From assembly GCF_009818105.1 (NCBI RefSeq), contig NZ_CP046564.1, positions 2,666,001 through 2,730,000 of the forward strand: a stretch of DNA of 64,000 bases, in the 5' to 3' direction. The notes below the pieces were generated by a model. That model searched no databases, had not been told where the DNA came from, and saw only the letters and a program-made list of their open reading frames with translations. Positions 44,133 to 53,135 of the stretch are shown piece after piece; within the stretch, counting starts at the first letter, position 1, and the number at the start of each line of letters is the position of its first letter. This DNA comes from Bacillus sp. N1-1. Lineage in GTDB: Bacteria; Bacillota; Bacilli; Bacillales; Guptibacillaceae. The position numbers were made by a program, and so were the translations under genes.

Positions 44133-44310
44133 CGACATCCCCCCGCGCATTTCCTTATCTTCCCAACTATCATAACATAGGAATATTAGGACTTTTTTCC
44201 TTATTAGAAAATAAATTCAAAACATTTTCTACTAATAGAACGCTTTTATCCCGTTAGTATTACGAAATAGGGTTAAACAAGGTTCCATAAACACATAACC
44301 TAGCTCACAT

Positions 44311-44341
44311 GAAAAAGAAGCGTGCTTTTATAGCACGCTTC
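44311..44341 (-). terminator. Terminator of the cls gene
   Basis: GAAGCGTGCT (44317-44326) pairs with AGCACGCTTC (44332-44341); the minus strand continues with TTTTT. It lies 16 bases past the cls stop. Confidence 0.88.
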
Positions 44342-44356
44342 AAGGATTTGAACCAT

Positions 44357-45802
44357 TTATAAAATAGGAGACAATAGCCTTGAAATCGACTCTTTAAATC
44401 GAATCCAGAGAGACCTTTCCAAGTAGGACCCTCCCGTTAATTCCACACTTTTTTCCATATCCTTAATAAAAATGTTCGTTAACTCTGTTGATATTTCTTC
44501 GTCATAAATAAATGCGTTTACTTCAAAGTTTAGTCGGAAACTCCGTACATCAATGTTAGCGGTGCCGACTGAAGAAATTTCACGATCGACTGTGATGGTT
44601 TTTGCATGAATAAAACCATTTTGATAAATGTAGATTCTCGCCCCCGCTTTTAGTAATTCGCCAACGTAGGAATAGGTCGCCCAATAAACAAATGGATGAT
44701 CTGGCTTATTGGGAATCATTAATCTAACATCTACACCACTAAGTGCCGCGATACGCAGGGCATCTAACAGACTTGCATCAGGTATAAAGTAAGGGGTTTG
44801 GATAAAGATTGTTCGTTTTGCTGAGGTGATTAGCTTTATGTAACCATTTTTAATTTGTTCCCATTCAGAATCAGGTCCACTGCTCACAATTTGCACACCG
44901 GCTTTTCCAATCGGCTCAATGATAGGGAAATAGCACGCTTCATAACCTACCTTGTTCCGTGCAGCGTGATTCCAATCTAACAAGAATCTCGTCTGCATAG
45001 CGAGAGTTGCACTACCTTCAATTCGAAGGTGTGTATCGCGCCAATAACCAAATTTCGGATTTAACCCAAGATACTCATCACCAACATTGAATCCCCCAAC
45101 ATAGCCAAGTACGCCGTCAATAATCACAAGTTTTCGGTGATTTCGGTAATTCAGCCGTGTATTCACATAAGGGATGCGTGAAGGGAAAAAGACTTCTACT
45201 TCTCCACCAGCTTCTATCAGCTCTCTGAAAAAACGCTTCCTTGTTTTTCTTGATCCCATCTCATCATAAAGAACGCGAACCTTTACCCCTTCACGTGCCT
45301 TTTGAGCGAGCTTTTCTACAATTCTTCTACCTAGCTCATCTTTTTGGAAAATGTAATATTGGAAGTGAATATGATCCCTCGCTTGACCAATATCCTCAAT
45401 GAGGGCATTGAACTTTTCCTCACCGTCTGAAAAAATGCGGATGCTATTGTCCTGTGTTAGTACTGCATCATCATTCACAAGATGCATATAAATCAGGTCC
45501 TTATGTCGCGCAATTTCTTCATGCCTAAAAGGATAAACGCCGCTTTTAATTTCACTAACCTGCTCCTCAATTAAATCCTCAATTCCTACTTTTTTAATAT
45601 TATCCCAGTCAAACAACCGCCTTCTGCTTAAGTTTTGCCCAAACACTAAATACATCACAAAACCAAGAAAAGGGATAAAAAGCAATACCATAAGCCAGGC
45701 CCATGTTGCACCTGCATCCTTGCGTTCGAGGAAAATAACAAGAGCTGCAAAAACAAGATTAAGTACAAATAAAATCCCTAATAAAATCGATATAATGTGC
45801 AT
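44357..45802 (-). CDS. cls: Cardiolipin synthase (ClsA type)
   Basis: The 481-residue enzyme joins two phosphatidylglycerol molecules into cardiolipin at the membrane. Two N-terminal TM helices (about 3-25 and 36-55) precede two phospholipase D domains with HKD motifs: NHRKLVIIDG and IHAKTITVDR. Both His-Lys-Asp sets are complete. ATG 45802 has AAAGGAG 9 bases upstream; upstream in-frame codons have none. Single gene, terminated by its own hairpin. Confidence 0.93.
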   Translation of the reverse strand: MHIISILLGILFVLNLVFAALVIFLERKDAGATWAWLMVLLFIPFLGFVMYLVFGQNLSRRRLFDWDNIKKVGIEDLIEEQVSEIKSGVYPFRHEEIARHKDLIYMHLVNDDAVLTQDNSIRIFSDGEEKFNALIEDIGQARDHIHFQYYIFQKDELGRRIVEKLAQKAREGVKVRVLYDEMGSRKTRKRFFRELIEAGGEVEVFFPSRIPYVNTRLNYRNHRKLVIIDGVLGYVGGFNVGDEYLGLNPKFGYWRDTHLRIEGSATLAMQTRFLLDWNHAARNKVGYEACYFPIIEPIGKAGVQIVSSGPDSEWEQIKNGYIKLITSAKRTIFIQTPYFIPDASLLDALRIAALSGVDVRLMIPNKPDHPFVYWATYSYVGELLKAGARIYIYQNGFIHAKTITVDREISSVGTANIDVRSFRLNFEVNAFIYDEEISTELTNIFIKDMEKSVELTGGSYLERSLWIRFKESISRLLSPIL

Positions 45803-46006
45803 AAATAATAGCTCCTTTAGCGAACACAATCTCAGGTTTTACTTAAGTTTACATCATTTTTAGCTCGTTATTAAGATGGTTAATAATCTAAAGATATCAC
45901 ACTTTCTTTTTAATCGAAGCATTTCATACCTGAAATCATAGAAGCTCTTCCATTTCTTTGAAATACAAAGTAAACTAAAGGTAACGAAAGACAAGGAGGA
46001 GTTCAA

Positions 46007-46144
46007 ATGATTGGTAAACCAATTCATTTCGATGGAAGCTCTGGCACCTCTTCACCCCCTACTGAAAAAAAGCTGCCTTTCAAATTAACAGATGAAGTGA
46101 GAAAAAACCTCAGCGGTAACCCTTATCAGCAACCCAAAAGTTAA
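46007..46144 (+). CDS. Small 45-residue protein, unknown
   Basis: An ATG with a near-ideal AAGGAGGAG site 5 bases upstream opens a 45-codon frame: MIGKPIHFDGSSGTSSPPTE ... KLPFKLTDEVRKNLSGNPY ... to TAA. The middle is Ser/Pro-rich, the C-terminal half basic, and there is no TM segment. A stem-loop with a T-rich tail follows 10 bases later (46155-46187), so the unit has promoter space, ribosome site, frame and terminator. No family recognised; it could be a small spore or stress protein, which is only a guess. Confidence 0.65.
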   Translation: MIGKPIHFDGSSGTSSPPTEKKLPFKLTDEVRKNLSGNPYQQPKS

Positions 46145-46154
46145 ATCAAACCTG

Positions 46155-46187
46155 GCCTTGCCTAAAGTGCGAGGCTTTTGTTATTTT
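46155..46187 (+). terminator. Terminator of the 45-residue protein gene
   Basis: GCCTTGC (46155-46161) pairs with GCGAGGC (46169-46175, one T-G pair), followed by TTTTGTTATTTT. Confidence 0.7.
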
Positions 46188-46320
46188 CCCAGCTAATTAA
46201 CCAATCTCCATCATAAGCAAAATAGTTGAATCCGCTCTCTACCTCCTTTATAATTTGCCTTGAATTAAAAATAATTTAATCCAAGATAAATTGCGCATCA
46301 AGAAAGGAATGAATGTTGAA

Positions 46321-46956
46321 ATGGCAAAAGTATTATACATCACAGCACATCCACATGACGATACACAATCTTACAGCATGGCAGTAGGAAAAGCTTTTAT
46401 CGACACTTACAAAGAAGCGAATGAGAACGATGAAGTCGTTCATCTCGATCTGTATCGTGAGCATATTCCTCAAATTGATGCTGACGTTTTTAGCGGCTGG
46501 GGTAAATTACAGTCCGGAAAAGGTTTCGAAGAACTATCTGCAAGTGAAAAAGAAAAAGTACAGCGCCTTAATGAATTAAGTGAAGAATTTATTGAGGCTG
46601 ATAAATATGTGTTCGTAACACCACTCTGGAATTTCTCTTTCCCTCCAGTTATGAAAGCTTATTTTGACTCAGTGTCCGTGGCTGGTAAAGCCTTTAAATA
46701 TACTGAAAACGGACCTGTTGGTCTTTTAACCGATAAAAAAGCAATCCACATCCAGGCTCGCGGCGGCATTTATTCAGAAGGTCCTGCAGCAGAAATGGAA
46801 ATGGGTCATCGCTACTTTACAACGATGATGCAATTCTATGGCGTACCAAGCTACGATGGACTTTTTGTAGAAGGTCATAACGCAATGCCAGATAAAGCGA
46901 AAGAAATTAAGCAAAATGCTATTGCGCGCGCAAAAGATACCGCACTTACATTCTAA
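46321..46956 (+). CDS. azoR: FMN-dependent NADH-azoreductase
   Basis: A 211-residue flavodoxin-like quinone/azo reductase. It starts [20 protein letters not shown] (FMN phosphate loop) and has [19 protein letters not shown], the AzoR flavin-isoalloxazine motif, then [13 protein letters not shown]. It uses NADH to reduce quinones and azo dyes, protecting from electrophile stress. The ATG at 46321 is chosen by the protein start; AAAGGA lies about 12 bases ahead, and an ATG at 46309 overlaps that site. A clear terminator follows. Confidence 0.92.
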   Translation: MAKVLYITAHPHDDTQSYSMAVGKAFIDTYKEANENDEVVHLDLYREHIPQIDADVFSGWGKLQSGKGFEELSASEKEKVQRLNELSEEFIEADKYVFVTPLWNFSFPPVMKAYFDSVSVAGKAFKYTENGPVGLLTDKKAIHIQARGGIYSEGPAAEMEMGHRYFTTMMQFYGVPSYDGLFVEGHNAMPDKAKEIKQNAIARAKDTALTF

Positions 46957-46971
46957 TACTATTCATTTAAC

Positions 46972-47003
46972 AAAAACCAGCTGACTAGTCAGCTGGTTTT
47001 TTT
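46972..47003. terminator. Bidirectional terminator (azoR / CopZ-like)
   Basis: AAAAACCAGCTGAC and its complement with a TA spacer (46972-47001), with T's on both sides. It abuts the stop codon of the minus-strand gene at 47002. Confidence 0.9.
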
Positions 47004-47208
47004 ATGAGACAACGTATCCCTGATTTTCCACTATTTCTTGTAAAGCTGATAGAGAAACCTTGTTTGAATCAAAGGTAACATCTGCATTTCCTTCTTTAAA
47101 ATGAATTTCAACAGCCGATACACCACTTAATTCTAGTAAGGCGCTACGAATCACTGCTACACAGTGATCACCAGTCATCCCGTTAATTTTCAAGGTTACT
47201 TGTTCCAC
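47002..47208 (-). CDS. CopZ-like heavy-metal-associated domain protein with altered motif
   Basis: A 68-residue protein with the ferredoxin-like HMA fold: VTLKINGMTGDHCVAVIRSA at the N-terminus, VEIHFKEGNADVTFD, and a C-terminal EIVENQGYVV. The metal motif MxCxxC reads M-T-G-D-H-C, so the first cysteine (position 13) is replaced by Gly while Cys16 remains. CopZ carries Cu(I) with both cysteines; this version is unlikely to do so in the normal way. GTG start with GGGGGAG at 8 bases. No copper ATPase or CsoR is adjacent. Confidence 0.85.
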   Translation of the reverse strand: MEQVTLKINGMTGDHCVAVIRSALLELSGVSAVEIHFKEGNADVTFDSNKVSLSALQEIVENQGYVVS

Positions 47209-47313
47209 TTTTTTGTCTCCCCCTCACGAACTTGTTTTGCTATTATCCTTCCCGTTCATCAAAATACTATGACAAAACAAGACAGCTTACATTAAGGAGC
47301 GGTCACAGCTAAT

Positions 47314-47709
47314 TTAAATTGCTGAATCATTCTTTTGTTTTGCTGACCAAAGCACCCACCAAATTAATAACGGTTGAAAGAGTAACCTAATCCATAGCAG
47401 CAGCTCATTTGCTTCCTCCTGTCCAGGAGCTGGAATTCCAGCAATCGCAGCATAAATGTTGGCAGGAAAAATAACGATTAAATACACCGCCGTCCAAAAC
47501 CTTGCCTGTTTACGTGTATAAGGAATGAGGAGTAAAACGGCTAATACAATTTCCAGAACTCCCGTTACATAAATCAAGCCAAGCCTAAACGGCACCCATT
47601 CGGGAATCATAGCTGCGAAACCTTCTCCTTGAACAAAATGAGCGATCCCTGCAAAAATAAAGAAAAGAGCAAATAACACAAGCGCAATTCGACGAATTGT
47701 TTTTATCAT
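47314..47709 (-). CDS. DoxX-family membrane protein
   Basis: A 131-residue protein with four hydrophobic helices (about 8-28, 48-66, 72-92, 105-125) and the DoxX-like start LVLFALFFIFAGIAHFVQGE with FRLGLIYVTGVLEIVLAVLL. DoxX proteins have been linked to redox and thiol stress in some bacteria; no partner gene is visible. ATG 47709 has AAGGAG at 7 bases; an ATG at 47727 lacks one. Confidence 0.82.
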   Translation of the reverse strand: MIKTIRRIALVLFALFFIFAGIAHFVQGEGFAAMIPEWVPFRLGLIYVTGVLEIVLAVLLLIPYTRKQARFWTAVYLIVIFPANIYAAIAGIPAPGQEEANELLLWIRLLFQPLLIWWVLWSAKQKNDSAI

Positions 47710-47779
47710 AAAGAATCTCCTTTTCAATTGGATTCTTTCATGATAGCAAACTCTCCTTCTTATTTAGAAGAAAAACGCT

Positions 47780-49396
47780 TTACCGAAGCAGTTGTTTAAT
47801 TGTATAAGGAAGCATTTCATGCAGCGTTTCAAAGGAATACGTTAGTTCAAGTCGTTCTGTCCATTTATGCGCATCTCTTCCCATCGGTCCCAGGTTCATA
47901 ACTGGAACCTTTAACTGTTCTAACGCCTCGAGAGGTAGCGTATAAGACTGCCCATATAAAGGCATGTTGCTCATTAATGGTTGAATCGTTTCTTTCGTAC
48001 GCTCTAATCCAACAAAACTTAAATCCGAAAGTCCAGGAAAATAATGTTGCGGCTTTAACTTTACGTTATGCTTCTCGTCACTGTAAGTCATCACACGTTG
48101 GATCGTTTCCTGAATAAATGGATCATGACGAGATGAAACGGCTGGGTAAAACGGCGGGTTATAAAAAAGAACGATCATTGGCCCATCCTCTTTACAAAGC
48201 GCTGCAAGATCAAAGACCATTCTTGTTGAAAGATCTCGATCCCCAAGATCTTTAAAGTTCGCCGAGATATAATCCTGACGACGCTTAATTTCCGCTTCTC
48301 CAAACAAAGTAACAGCCCGTTGGAGCAATTGTTCATAGGTTAGGACATTTACTTTAAATGGCTCTGGAACATAGCTTTGAAGCATCGAAAAAGCAGTTGC
48401 TTTTTCTAAATAGTGATGTTCAATACGCCTGGCAGCAGTTTTTACAGCCTTCATCAATTTATCCGTAATTTGTTGAATGCTACTTTCCATCCCAAGCACA
48501 TTAAAAAGCGTGACACCAACATGCGGAATTTGAACCGAATATCCTTCTTTTAAATCCTTTTGCATTAAATTTGTAGGCGGAGGCGTTACTTCTCCATCAA
48601 CAACCTCACAAAAGTCAGCATTTAGTTCTAGCTCCTTCGTTACTTCTGCCGCCATGTAATTCGCATTCAATCCAGAAAATGGTTCCCCGACGTGCGTTTC
48701 TTGACCATAACAGAAAAAACCAGGAAGTAACTTGCCAATTGATCCTGAATAAAGATAGAGATTTTGATCACCGGGATAATTTGTGAAAACAGGCTCAGAA
48801 TTTAAACAAGCAGTATACGTAAGGTTATGTTGTTTTGCCATTTCAACAAGCACAGGAACGGCCTCGATCATGCCAAGCGAATTGGCTTCTTCATCAGGCA
48901 CCGTAAGAAATAAAATATTCCCCTCAAATCCCCCAAAACTTGCTTTTTCAAGCATGCTCATCTGTAAGGCAATCCCTGCTTTCATATCCATCACGCCTCG
49001 ACCAAATACCCACTCCCCATTTTCCAGATCATTCTGAACTTCTAATGGCATCTTATCGAGATTCTTATATATTTCTTCTGTCAGATCATATGGGCTAAAG
49101 GCCAGGTTTTTCAACTGGCCATAATCTTCTACATCGACCACATCGAAATGACTTATTAATATAACCGTTTTTTTCGCTGTTCCGTTCTTGATCAGACCTG
49201 TTACAAAAGAGCGTCCATCACTTGTTGGGTGAAGAGCAAGCATTTGAGGATTATCTTTAAAATAGTCTAAATCCTGAAGCTGAAGATGAATGTATTCTGC
49301 AAGCGCTACTTCAGGATAGGAACCCGTTACACTCTGGTGTTCTACAAGTCTTGATAACAAATACATGAGCGTTTCTTTTGTTTGCCATTTCTCCAC
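47780..49396 (-). CDS. yqjN: M20-family peptidase/deacylase YqjN (RocB-like)
   Basis: A 538-residue M20/M25/M40-like protein. Metal ligands are visible in ISHFDVVD (His, Asp), GRGVMDMKAG (Asp) and VPDEEANSLG (Glu-Glu). The length and pattern fit YqjN/RocB, longer than typical M20 peptidases. RocB is tied to arginine use in B. subtilis, but the reaction is not established for YqjN. The start is GTG 49396 behind GGGGGC. It belongs to the conserved yqj neighbourhood. Confidence 0.88.
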   Translation of the reverse strand: MEKWQTKETLMYLLSRLVEHQSVTGSYPEVALAEYIHLQLQDLDYFKDNPQMLALHPTSDGRSFVTGLIKNGTAKKTVILISHFDVVDVEDYGQLKNLAFSPYDLTEEIYKNLDKMPLEVQNDLENGEWVFGRGVMDMKAGIALQMSMLEKASFGGFEGNILFLTVPDEEANSLGMIEAVPVLVEMAKQHNLTYTACLNSEPVFTNYPGDQNLYLYSGSIGKLLPGFFCYGQETHVGEPFSGLNANYMAAEVTKELELNADFCEVVDGEVTPPPTNLMQKDLKEGYSVQIPHVGVTLFNVLGMESSIQQITDKLMKAVKTAARRIEHHYLEKATAFSMLQSYVPEPFKVNVLTYEQLLQRAVTLFGEAEIKRRQDYISANFKDLGDRDLSTRMVFDLAALCKEDGPMIVLFYNPPFYPAVSSRHDPFIQETIQRVMTYSDEKHNVKLKPQHYFPGLSDLSFVGLERTKETIQPLMSNMPLYGQSYTLPLEALEQLKVPVMNLGPMGRDAHKWTERLELTYSFETLHEMLPYTIKQLLR

Positions 49397-49486
49397 CTCA
49401 TCGCCCCCTGTCTGTTTTTTGCAAAATTCACCTGTTTTTGGTAGGTTTAATGAGAATAGACGGCATTTGATGACCTCTTCACCGTC

Positions 49487-49560
49487 CCCTACCTAAAACA
49501 TGTAGCCTTTCAAGTCATGTGGGTAGGGCTCAACTTCCCCTAAAGGTTCGAATGGAAGTT
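49487..49560 (+). ncRNA. Structured leader before the glycerophosphodiesterase gene
   Basis: Two adjacent hairpins: CCCTACC-TAAA-ACATG (49487-49502) pairs with CATGT-g-GGTAGGG (49516-49528), and AACTTCC (49532-49538) pairs with GGAAGTT (49554-49560). They lie 60-130 bases upstream of the ATG on the plus strand. No T tail follows, so they are not ordinary terminators. They match no riboswitch class I know. Calling them RNA elements is inference. Confidence 0.4.
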
Positions 49561-49620
49561 TCACTTTATCATATTTTATACATACAAAACCTGAAAAGAC
49601 CAGTAGAAAAGGGGAAAATC

Positions 49621-50406
49621 ATGACAATCATATTTGCTCATAGAGGTGCAAGCAGACAATGTCCAGAAAATACATTAAGTGCTTACGAACGTGCGGTAAA
49701 GCTTGGAGCTGGAGGAATTGAAATTGATGTCCAACTTTCAAAAGATGGCGTTCCAGTTGTCATTCACGACCGTACCTTAAAGCGTACTACGTCTGGGAAA
49801 GGGATTGTAACCGAATCGAATTATGCTGATCTTAAAAAGCTGGATGCAGGGAGCTGGTTTTCTCCAAAGTTTCAGCAAGAAAGTATCCCTTCTTTAGAGG
49901 AAGTATTGACCTTTGCTTCAGATTATCCCGAACTCTGGCTGAATATTGAATTAAAATATTATCGAGAAGATGATGATCAACTCGCCAAAACAGCCATTCC
50001 GATGATTAAAAAATTTCGCTCTGATAAAAATACGCTGATTTCTAGCTTTGAACACGAACGATTGCTTGAGGTACATAAATTGTGGTCTAAGGTAGAAACC
50101 GCTCCTCTTTACAAGGGGAACTTACATGAACCCTGGCACTACGCAAAAAAACTAAAAGCAAAAGCGATCCACCCTCACTTCAAATCCATCCATTCATCGC
50201 TTATCAAAACCGTTCAATCTCATGGTATAAACGTGCGGCCTTATACGATTAATGATGAGAAATGGCTGAGACAATTTCTTGAGTGGGAAGTAGACGGACT
50301 TATGACGGATGTGCCTGATCTTGCGTTAAATATCATGCATAACAAGCAAATTTCACAACAAAAAAAGCCCTGGTGGAAAAACGTTTGGAGCATGATCACA
50401 AAGTAA
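49621..50406 (+). CDS. Glycerophosphodiester phosphodiesterase
   Basis: The 261-residue GDPD-family enzyme hydrolyses glycerophosphodiesters to glycerol-3-phosphate and an alcohol. Motifs are FAHRGASRQCPENT (catalytic His), IEIDVQLSKDGVPVVIHD (metal Glu/Asp and second His) and WLNIELKY. No signal peptide is visible, so it is probably cytosolic, unlike secreted GlpQ. ATG 49621 has AGGGG at 7 bases; an upstream open frame from 49519 lacks one and would cross two hairpins. Confidence 0.9.
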   Translation: MTIIFAHRGASRQCPENTLSAYERAVKLGAGGIEIDVQLSKDGVPVVIHDRTLKRTTSGKGIVTESNYADLKKLDAGSWFSPKFQQESIPSLEEVLTFASDYPELWLNIELKYYREDDDQLAKTAIPMIKKFRSDKNTLISSFEHERLLEVHKLWSKVETAPLYKGNLHEPWHYAKKLKAKAIHPHFKSIHSSLIKTVQSHGINVRPYTINDEKWLRQFLEWEVDGLMTDVPDLALNIMHNKQISQQKKPWWKNVWSMITK

Positions 50407-50480
50407 AGCACGATTTGCGACTTCTTTTTTTGCACATGCTATACTTAGGGCCACGAAAGAAGGAATAAAGGAGAGATTGC

Positions 50481-51500
50481 ATGTCATCAGCATTATTTAC
50501 ACCCTATACCATAAAAAACGTTACATTTCCTAACCGTATTGTGATGAGTCCTATGTGCATGTATTCATGTGAAGCAATGGACGGGAAAGCAACCAATTTC
50601 CATTACACACACTATACTTCTAGGGCAGTAGGACGAACGGGTCTCATTATTACGGAAGCAGCCGCTGTTACCGAACAGGGCCGCATCTCTCCACAGGACC
50701 TTGGGATTTGGAGTGATGACCACATAGAAGGATTGCAGAAGATTGTACAACTTTCTCAAGAGCAAGGAGCAAAAGTAGGTATTCAACTTGCTCATGCCGG
50801 TCGAAAAGCCGTATTAGATGGCCCGATAATTGCTCCATCAGCAATTCCTTTTAGTGATAAGATGAAAACCCCTCAAGAAATGACGCTAGAACAAATAAAA
50901 GAAACGATTGTTTCCTTTAAAGAAGGCGCAAGAAGAGCGAAGAAAGCCGGCTTTGATGTTATCGAACTTCACGGCGCACACGGTTATTTAATCAATGAGT
51001 TTCTATCTCCCTTAACGAACAAACGTGAAGATGAATATGGTGGTTCAACACAAAACCGCTATCGTTTTCTTAAAGAAATAATCTCAGAAGTGAACGATGT
51101 TTGGAACGGTCCACTCTTTGTACGTATTTCTGCAGAAGAATACCACGAAGAAGGAAATACAATGGAAGATTTCGTTTATTTTTCAAGTGAAATGAAAAAA
51201 CAAGGCGTTGATCTAATTGATTGTAGTACAGGCGGAGTTGTACCAGCGAGCATCGATGCCTTTCCTGGATATCAAGTTAAACACGCTGAAAAAATTCGTA
51301 ATGAAGCTAAAATCTCAACTGGCGCAGTTGGGTTGATTACACACCCTCTTCAAGCAGAGGAAATCATTCATAACAACCGCGCAGACCTTGTCTTGCTTGC
51401 GAGAGAACTATTAAGAGACCCTTACTGGGCGAGAACCGCCGCAGCTGAACTTGGCGCAGACTTAGAGGCACCGAAACAGTATGAACGTGGTTGGAATTAA
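50481..51500 (+). CDS. namA: NADPH dehydrogenase NamA (old yellow enzyme, YqjM)
   Basis: A 339-residue FMN enzyme of the old yellow enzyme family. It starts [20 protein letters not shown], has [14 protein letters not shown] (the YqjM-type active-site Cys), QLAHAGRKA, and [20 protein letters not shown] with the His-Asn-type ligands. It reduces activated alkenes and electrophiles with NADPH. GGAG lies 7 bases before the ATG. It is next to rnz, as in B. subtilis (yqjK/yqjM). A hairpin follows that overlaps the rnz end. Confidence 0.94.
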   Translation: MSSALFTPYTIKNVTFPNRIVMSPMCMYSCEAMDGKATNFHYTHYTSRAVGRTGLIITEAAAVTEQGRISPQDLGIWSDDHIEGLQKIVQLSQEQGAKVGIQLAHAGRKAVLDGPIIAPSAIPFSDKMKTPQEMTLEQIKETIVSFKEGARRAKKAGFDVIELHGAHGYLINEFLSPLTNKREDEYGGSTQNRYRFLKEIISEVNDVWNGPLFVRISAEEYHEEGNTMEDFVYFSSEMKKQGVDLIDCSTGGVVPASIDAFPGYQVKHAEKIRNEAKISTGAVGLITHPLQAEEIIHNNRADLVLLARELLRDPYWARTAAAELGADLEAPKQYERGWN

Positions 51501-51506
51501 GTGAAT

Positions 51507-51537
51507 AAACCGAGCTCAAAATGAGCTCGGTTTTGTT
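51507..51537 (+). terminator. Terminator of namA, overlapping the rnz 3' end
   Basis: AAACCGAGCTCA pairs with TGAGCTCGGTTT (51507-51533), then TTGTTA. It covers the last codons of the convergent rnz gene and the gap to namA. Confidence 0.85.
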
Positions 51538-52448
51538 ATAGGTATATGGACTGTCATTTGATCTTCTACGATATCCGTATTTACAAATACGGCTCTTGCT
51601 TCACCAACTAGATCTACAATATCTGCTTCTTGGTAACGTGAACTAATATGATTTAACAGGAGTTTCTTTACGTTTGCAGTTTTTGCAATTCGAGCAGCTT
51701 CCTCCGTAGTGGAATGATAATACTCATATGCTAACGACTCCATATGAGCGGAAAATGTAGCTTCATGGATAAGAAGATCGGCATTTAAAGCAAAATCAAT
51801 GGTCTTCTCATTAAACCGAGAATCCCCACAATACACAAGATGTCTTCCTTTTATCGGAGGACCTACTACTTCACCTGCATGCACCACTTTCCCATTATCT
51901 AGGGTAATGGAGTCTCCGTTCTTCAATTTTTGATAGATCGGACCGGGTTGTACACCTAATGATTTTAATTTTTCAACATTTAATGCACCTGTCTTATCTG
52001 CTTCTTCTATTCGATAAGCAAAACTATCAATTCCATGTTCTAACAAAGCTATCTTTATTGTAAAACCCTGCTCTTGCACTTGAAAGTCGTCTTCTATTTC
52101 TACAATTCGGAGTGGATAGCGTAGGTGCGTACCGCTAATTTTTACGGCCGTATCAATAAAATGAGCAAGCCCTTTTGGTCCGTATATCTTCAGTTCTGAC
52201 TCTCCCCCTTGAAAAGAACGACTTCCAAGAAGGCCAGGCAACCCAAAAATGTGATCACCGTGTAGGTGAGTGATAAAAATTTTGGTCAGCCTACTAAGTG
52301 TAATAGTGGAAGAAAGAATTTGATGCTGTGTGGCCTCCCCACAATCAAACAACCAAACTTCTCCAGAATCAAGACGAAGAGCTGTCGAACTAACATTGCG
52401 TTTCGTTGAAGGAACACCAGCGCCTGTTCCTAGAAATGTGAATTCCAT
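51516..52448 (-). CDS. rnz: Ribonuclease Z
   Basis: A 310-residue tRNA 3'-processing endonuclease, MBL fold. It starts MEFTFLGTGAGVPSTKRNVS and has THLHGDHIFGLPGLLGSR (the zinc HxHxDH and following loop), then CGDSRFNEKT and HEATFS. It removes the 3' trailer from tRNA precursors that lack encoded CCA. ATG 52448 has AAGGAGG 6 bases upstream; longer in-frame starts are not supported. Corresponds to B. subtilis yqjK. Confidence 0.95.
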   Translation of the reverse strand: MEFTFLGTGAGVPSTKRNVSSTALRLDSGEVWLFDCGEATQHQILSSTITLSRLTKIFITHLHGDHIFGLPGLLGSRSFQGGESELKIYGPKGLAHFIDTAVKISGTHLRYPLRIVEIEDDFQVQEQGFTIKIALLEHGIDSFAYRIEEADKTGALNVEKLKSLGVQPGPIYQKLKNGDSITLDNGKVVHAGEVVGPPIKGRHLVYCGDSRFNEKTIDFALNADLLIHEATFSAHMESLAYEYYHSTTEEAARIAKTANVKKLLLNHISSRYQEADIVDLVGEARAVFVNTDIVEDQMTVHIPITKPSSF

Positions 52449-52538
52449 TTCAATCCTCCTTATCATCACTTCTTTATCGCAAACATCTCGATGATCGGCT
52501 ACACTGTATGTATGCAATTGAGACTGGAGCTGATCATC

Positions 52539-53135
52539 ATGCTTGTAAAAAAACGATTATATCTTGCATTATTTCTCTCACATCTTCTATTATTTCTATC
52601 TTTTTATTTATTTAGTGACTTCTTTTGGCCACTCTTTACTGTTTCTCTTCTTCTACTTGGAGGGATATCAATTCGTCAAGTTAAATGGGAAAAGCCGTCT
52701 CTATTTCACCTAGTGATCGGAATCTTAAGTGGCGTTTTCCTTTATTTCGCTTTCTTTTTGGGTAAAACATTGATGCTTGTTCTTTTCCCGCAATTCATGA
52801 CACAAATTAACGAACTTTATACCCTTGTCGCACCAAATAAAGCCTGGCACTTTGTTAGCCTTATTCTCATAATAATTCCAGGAGAAGAACTGTTTTGGAG
52901 AGGACTTGTCCAAACAGAGCTTAAAACGAGTCAAATCAAATACCCTATTTTACTAGCAGCACTTTTCTATATGAGCGCACACCTTTATGCTGGAGCTTTC
53001 CTTCTACTTACCGCTGCTGTGTTAGCTGGAGTTATGTGGGGCTACTTGTATGACCGAACTCGTAATATGGTCGTTCCGCTGCTTTCACACCTTGTATTTG
53101 ATTTATTTCTCCTTGTTTTCTTTCCGCTTCTGTAA
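52539..53135 (+). CDS. CPBP-family intramembrane protease
   Basis: A 198-residue membrane protein with about seven hydrophobic segments. It has the three CPBP (Abi/Rce1-like) motifs: IPGEELFWRGLVQ (Glu-Glu...Arg), FYMSAHLYAG (His) and SHLVFDLFLL (His). The family includes CAAX-type proteases, bacteriocin-immunity proteins and MrtX-type sorting factors. GGAG lies 9 bases before the ATG. The last 33 bases overlap the convergent DUF4129 gene. Substrate unknown. Confidence 0.85.
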   Translation: MLVKKRLYLALFLSHLLLFLSFYLFSDFFWPLFTVSLLLLGGISIRQVKWEKPSLFHLVIGILSGVFLYFAFFLGKTLMLVLFPQFMTQINELYTLVAPNKAWHFVSLILIIIPGEELFWRGLVQTELKTSQIKYPILLAALFYMSAHLYAGAFLLLTAAVLAGVMWGYLYDRTRNMVVPLLSHLVFDLFLLVFFPLL

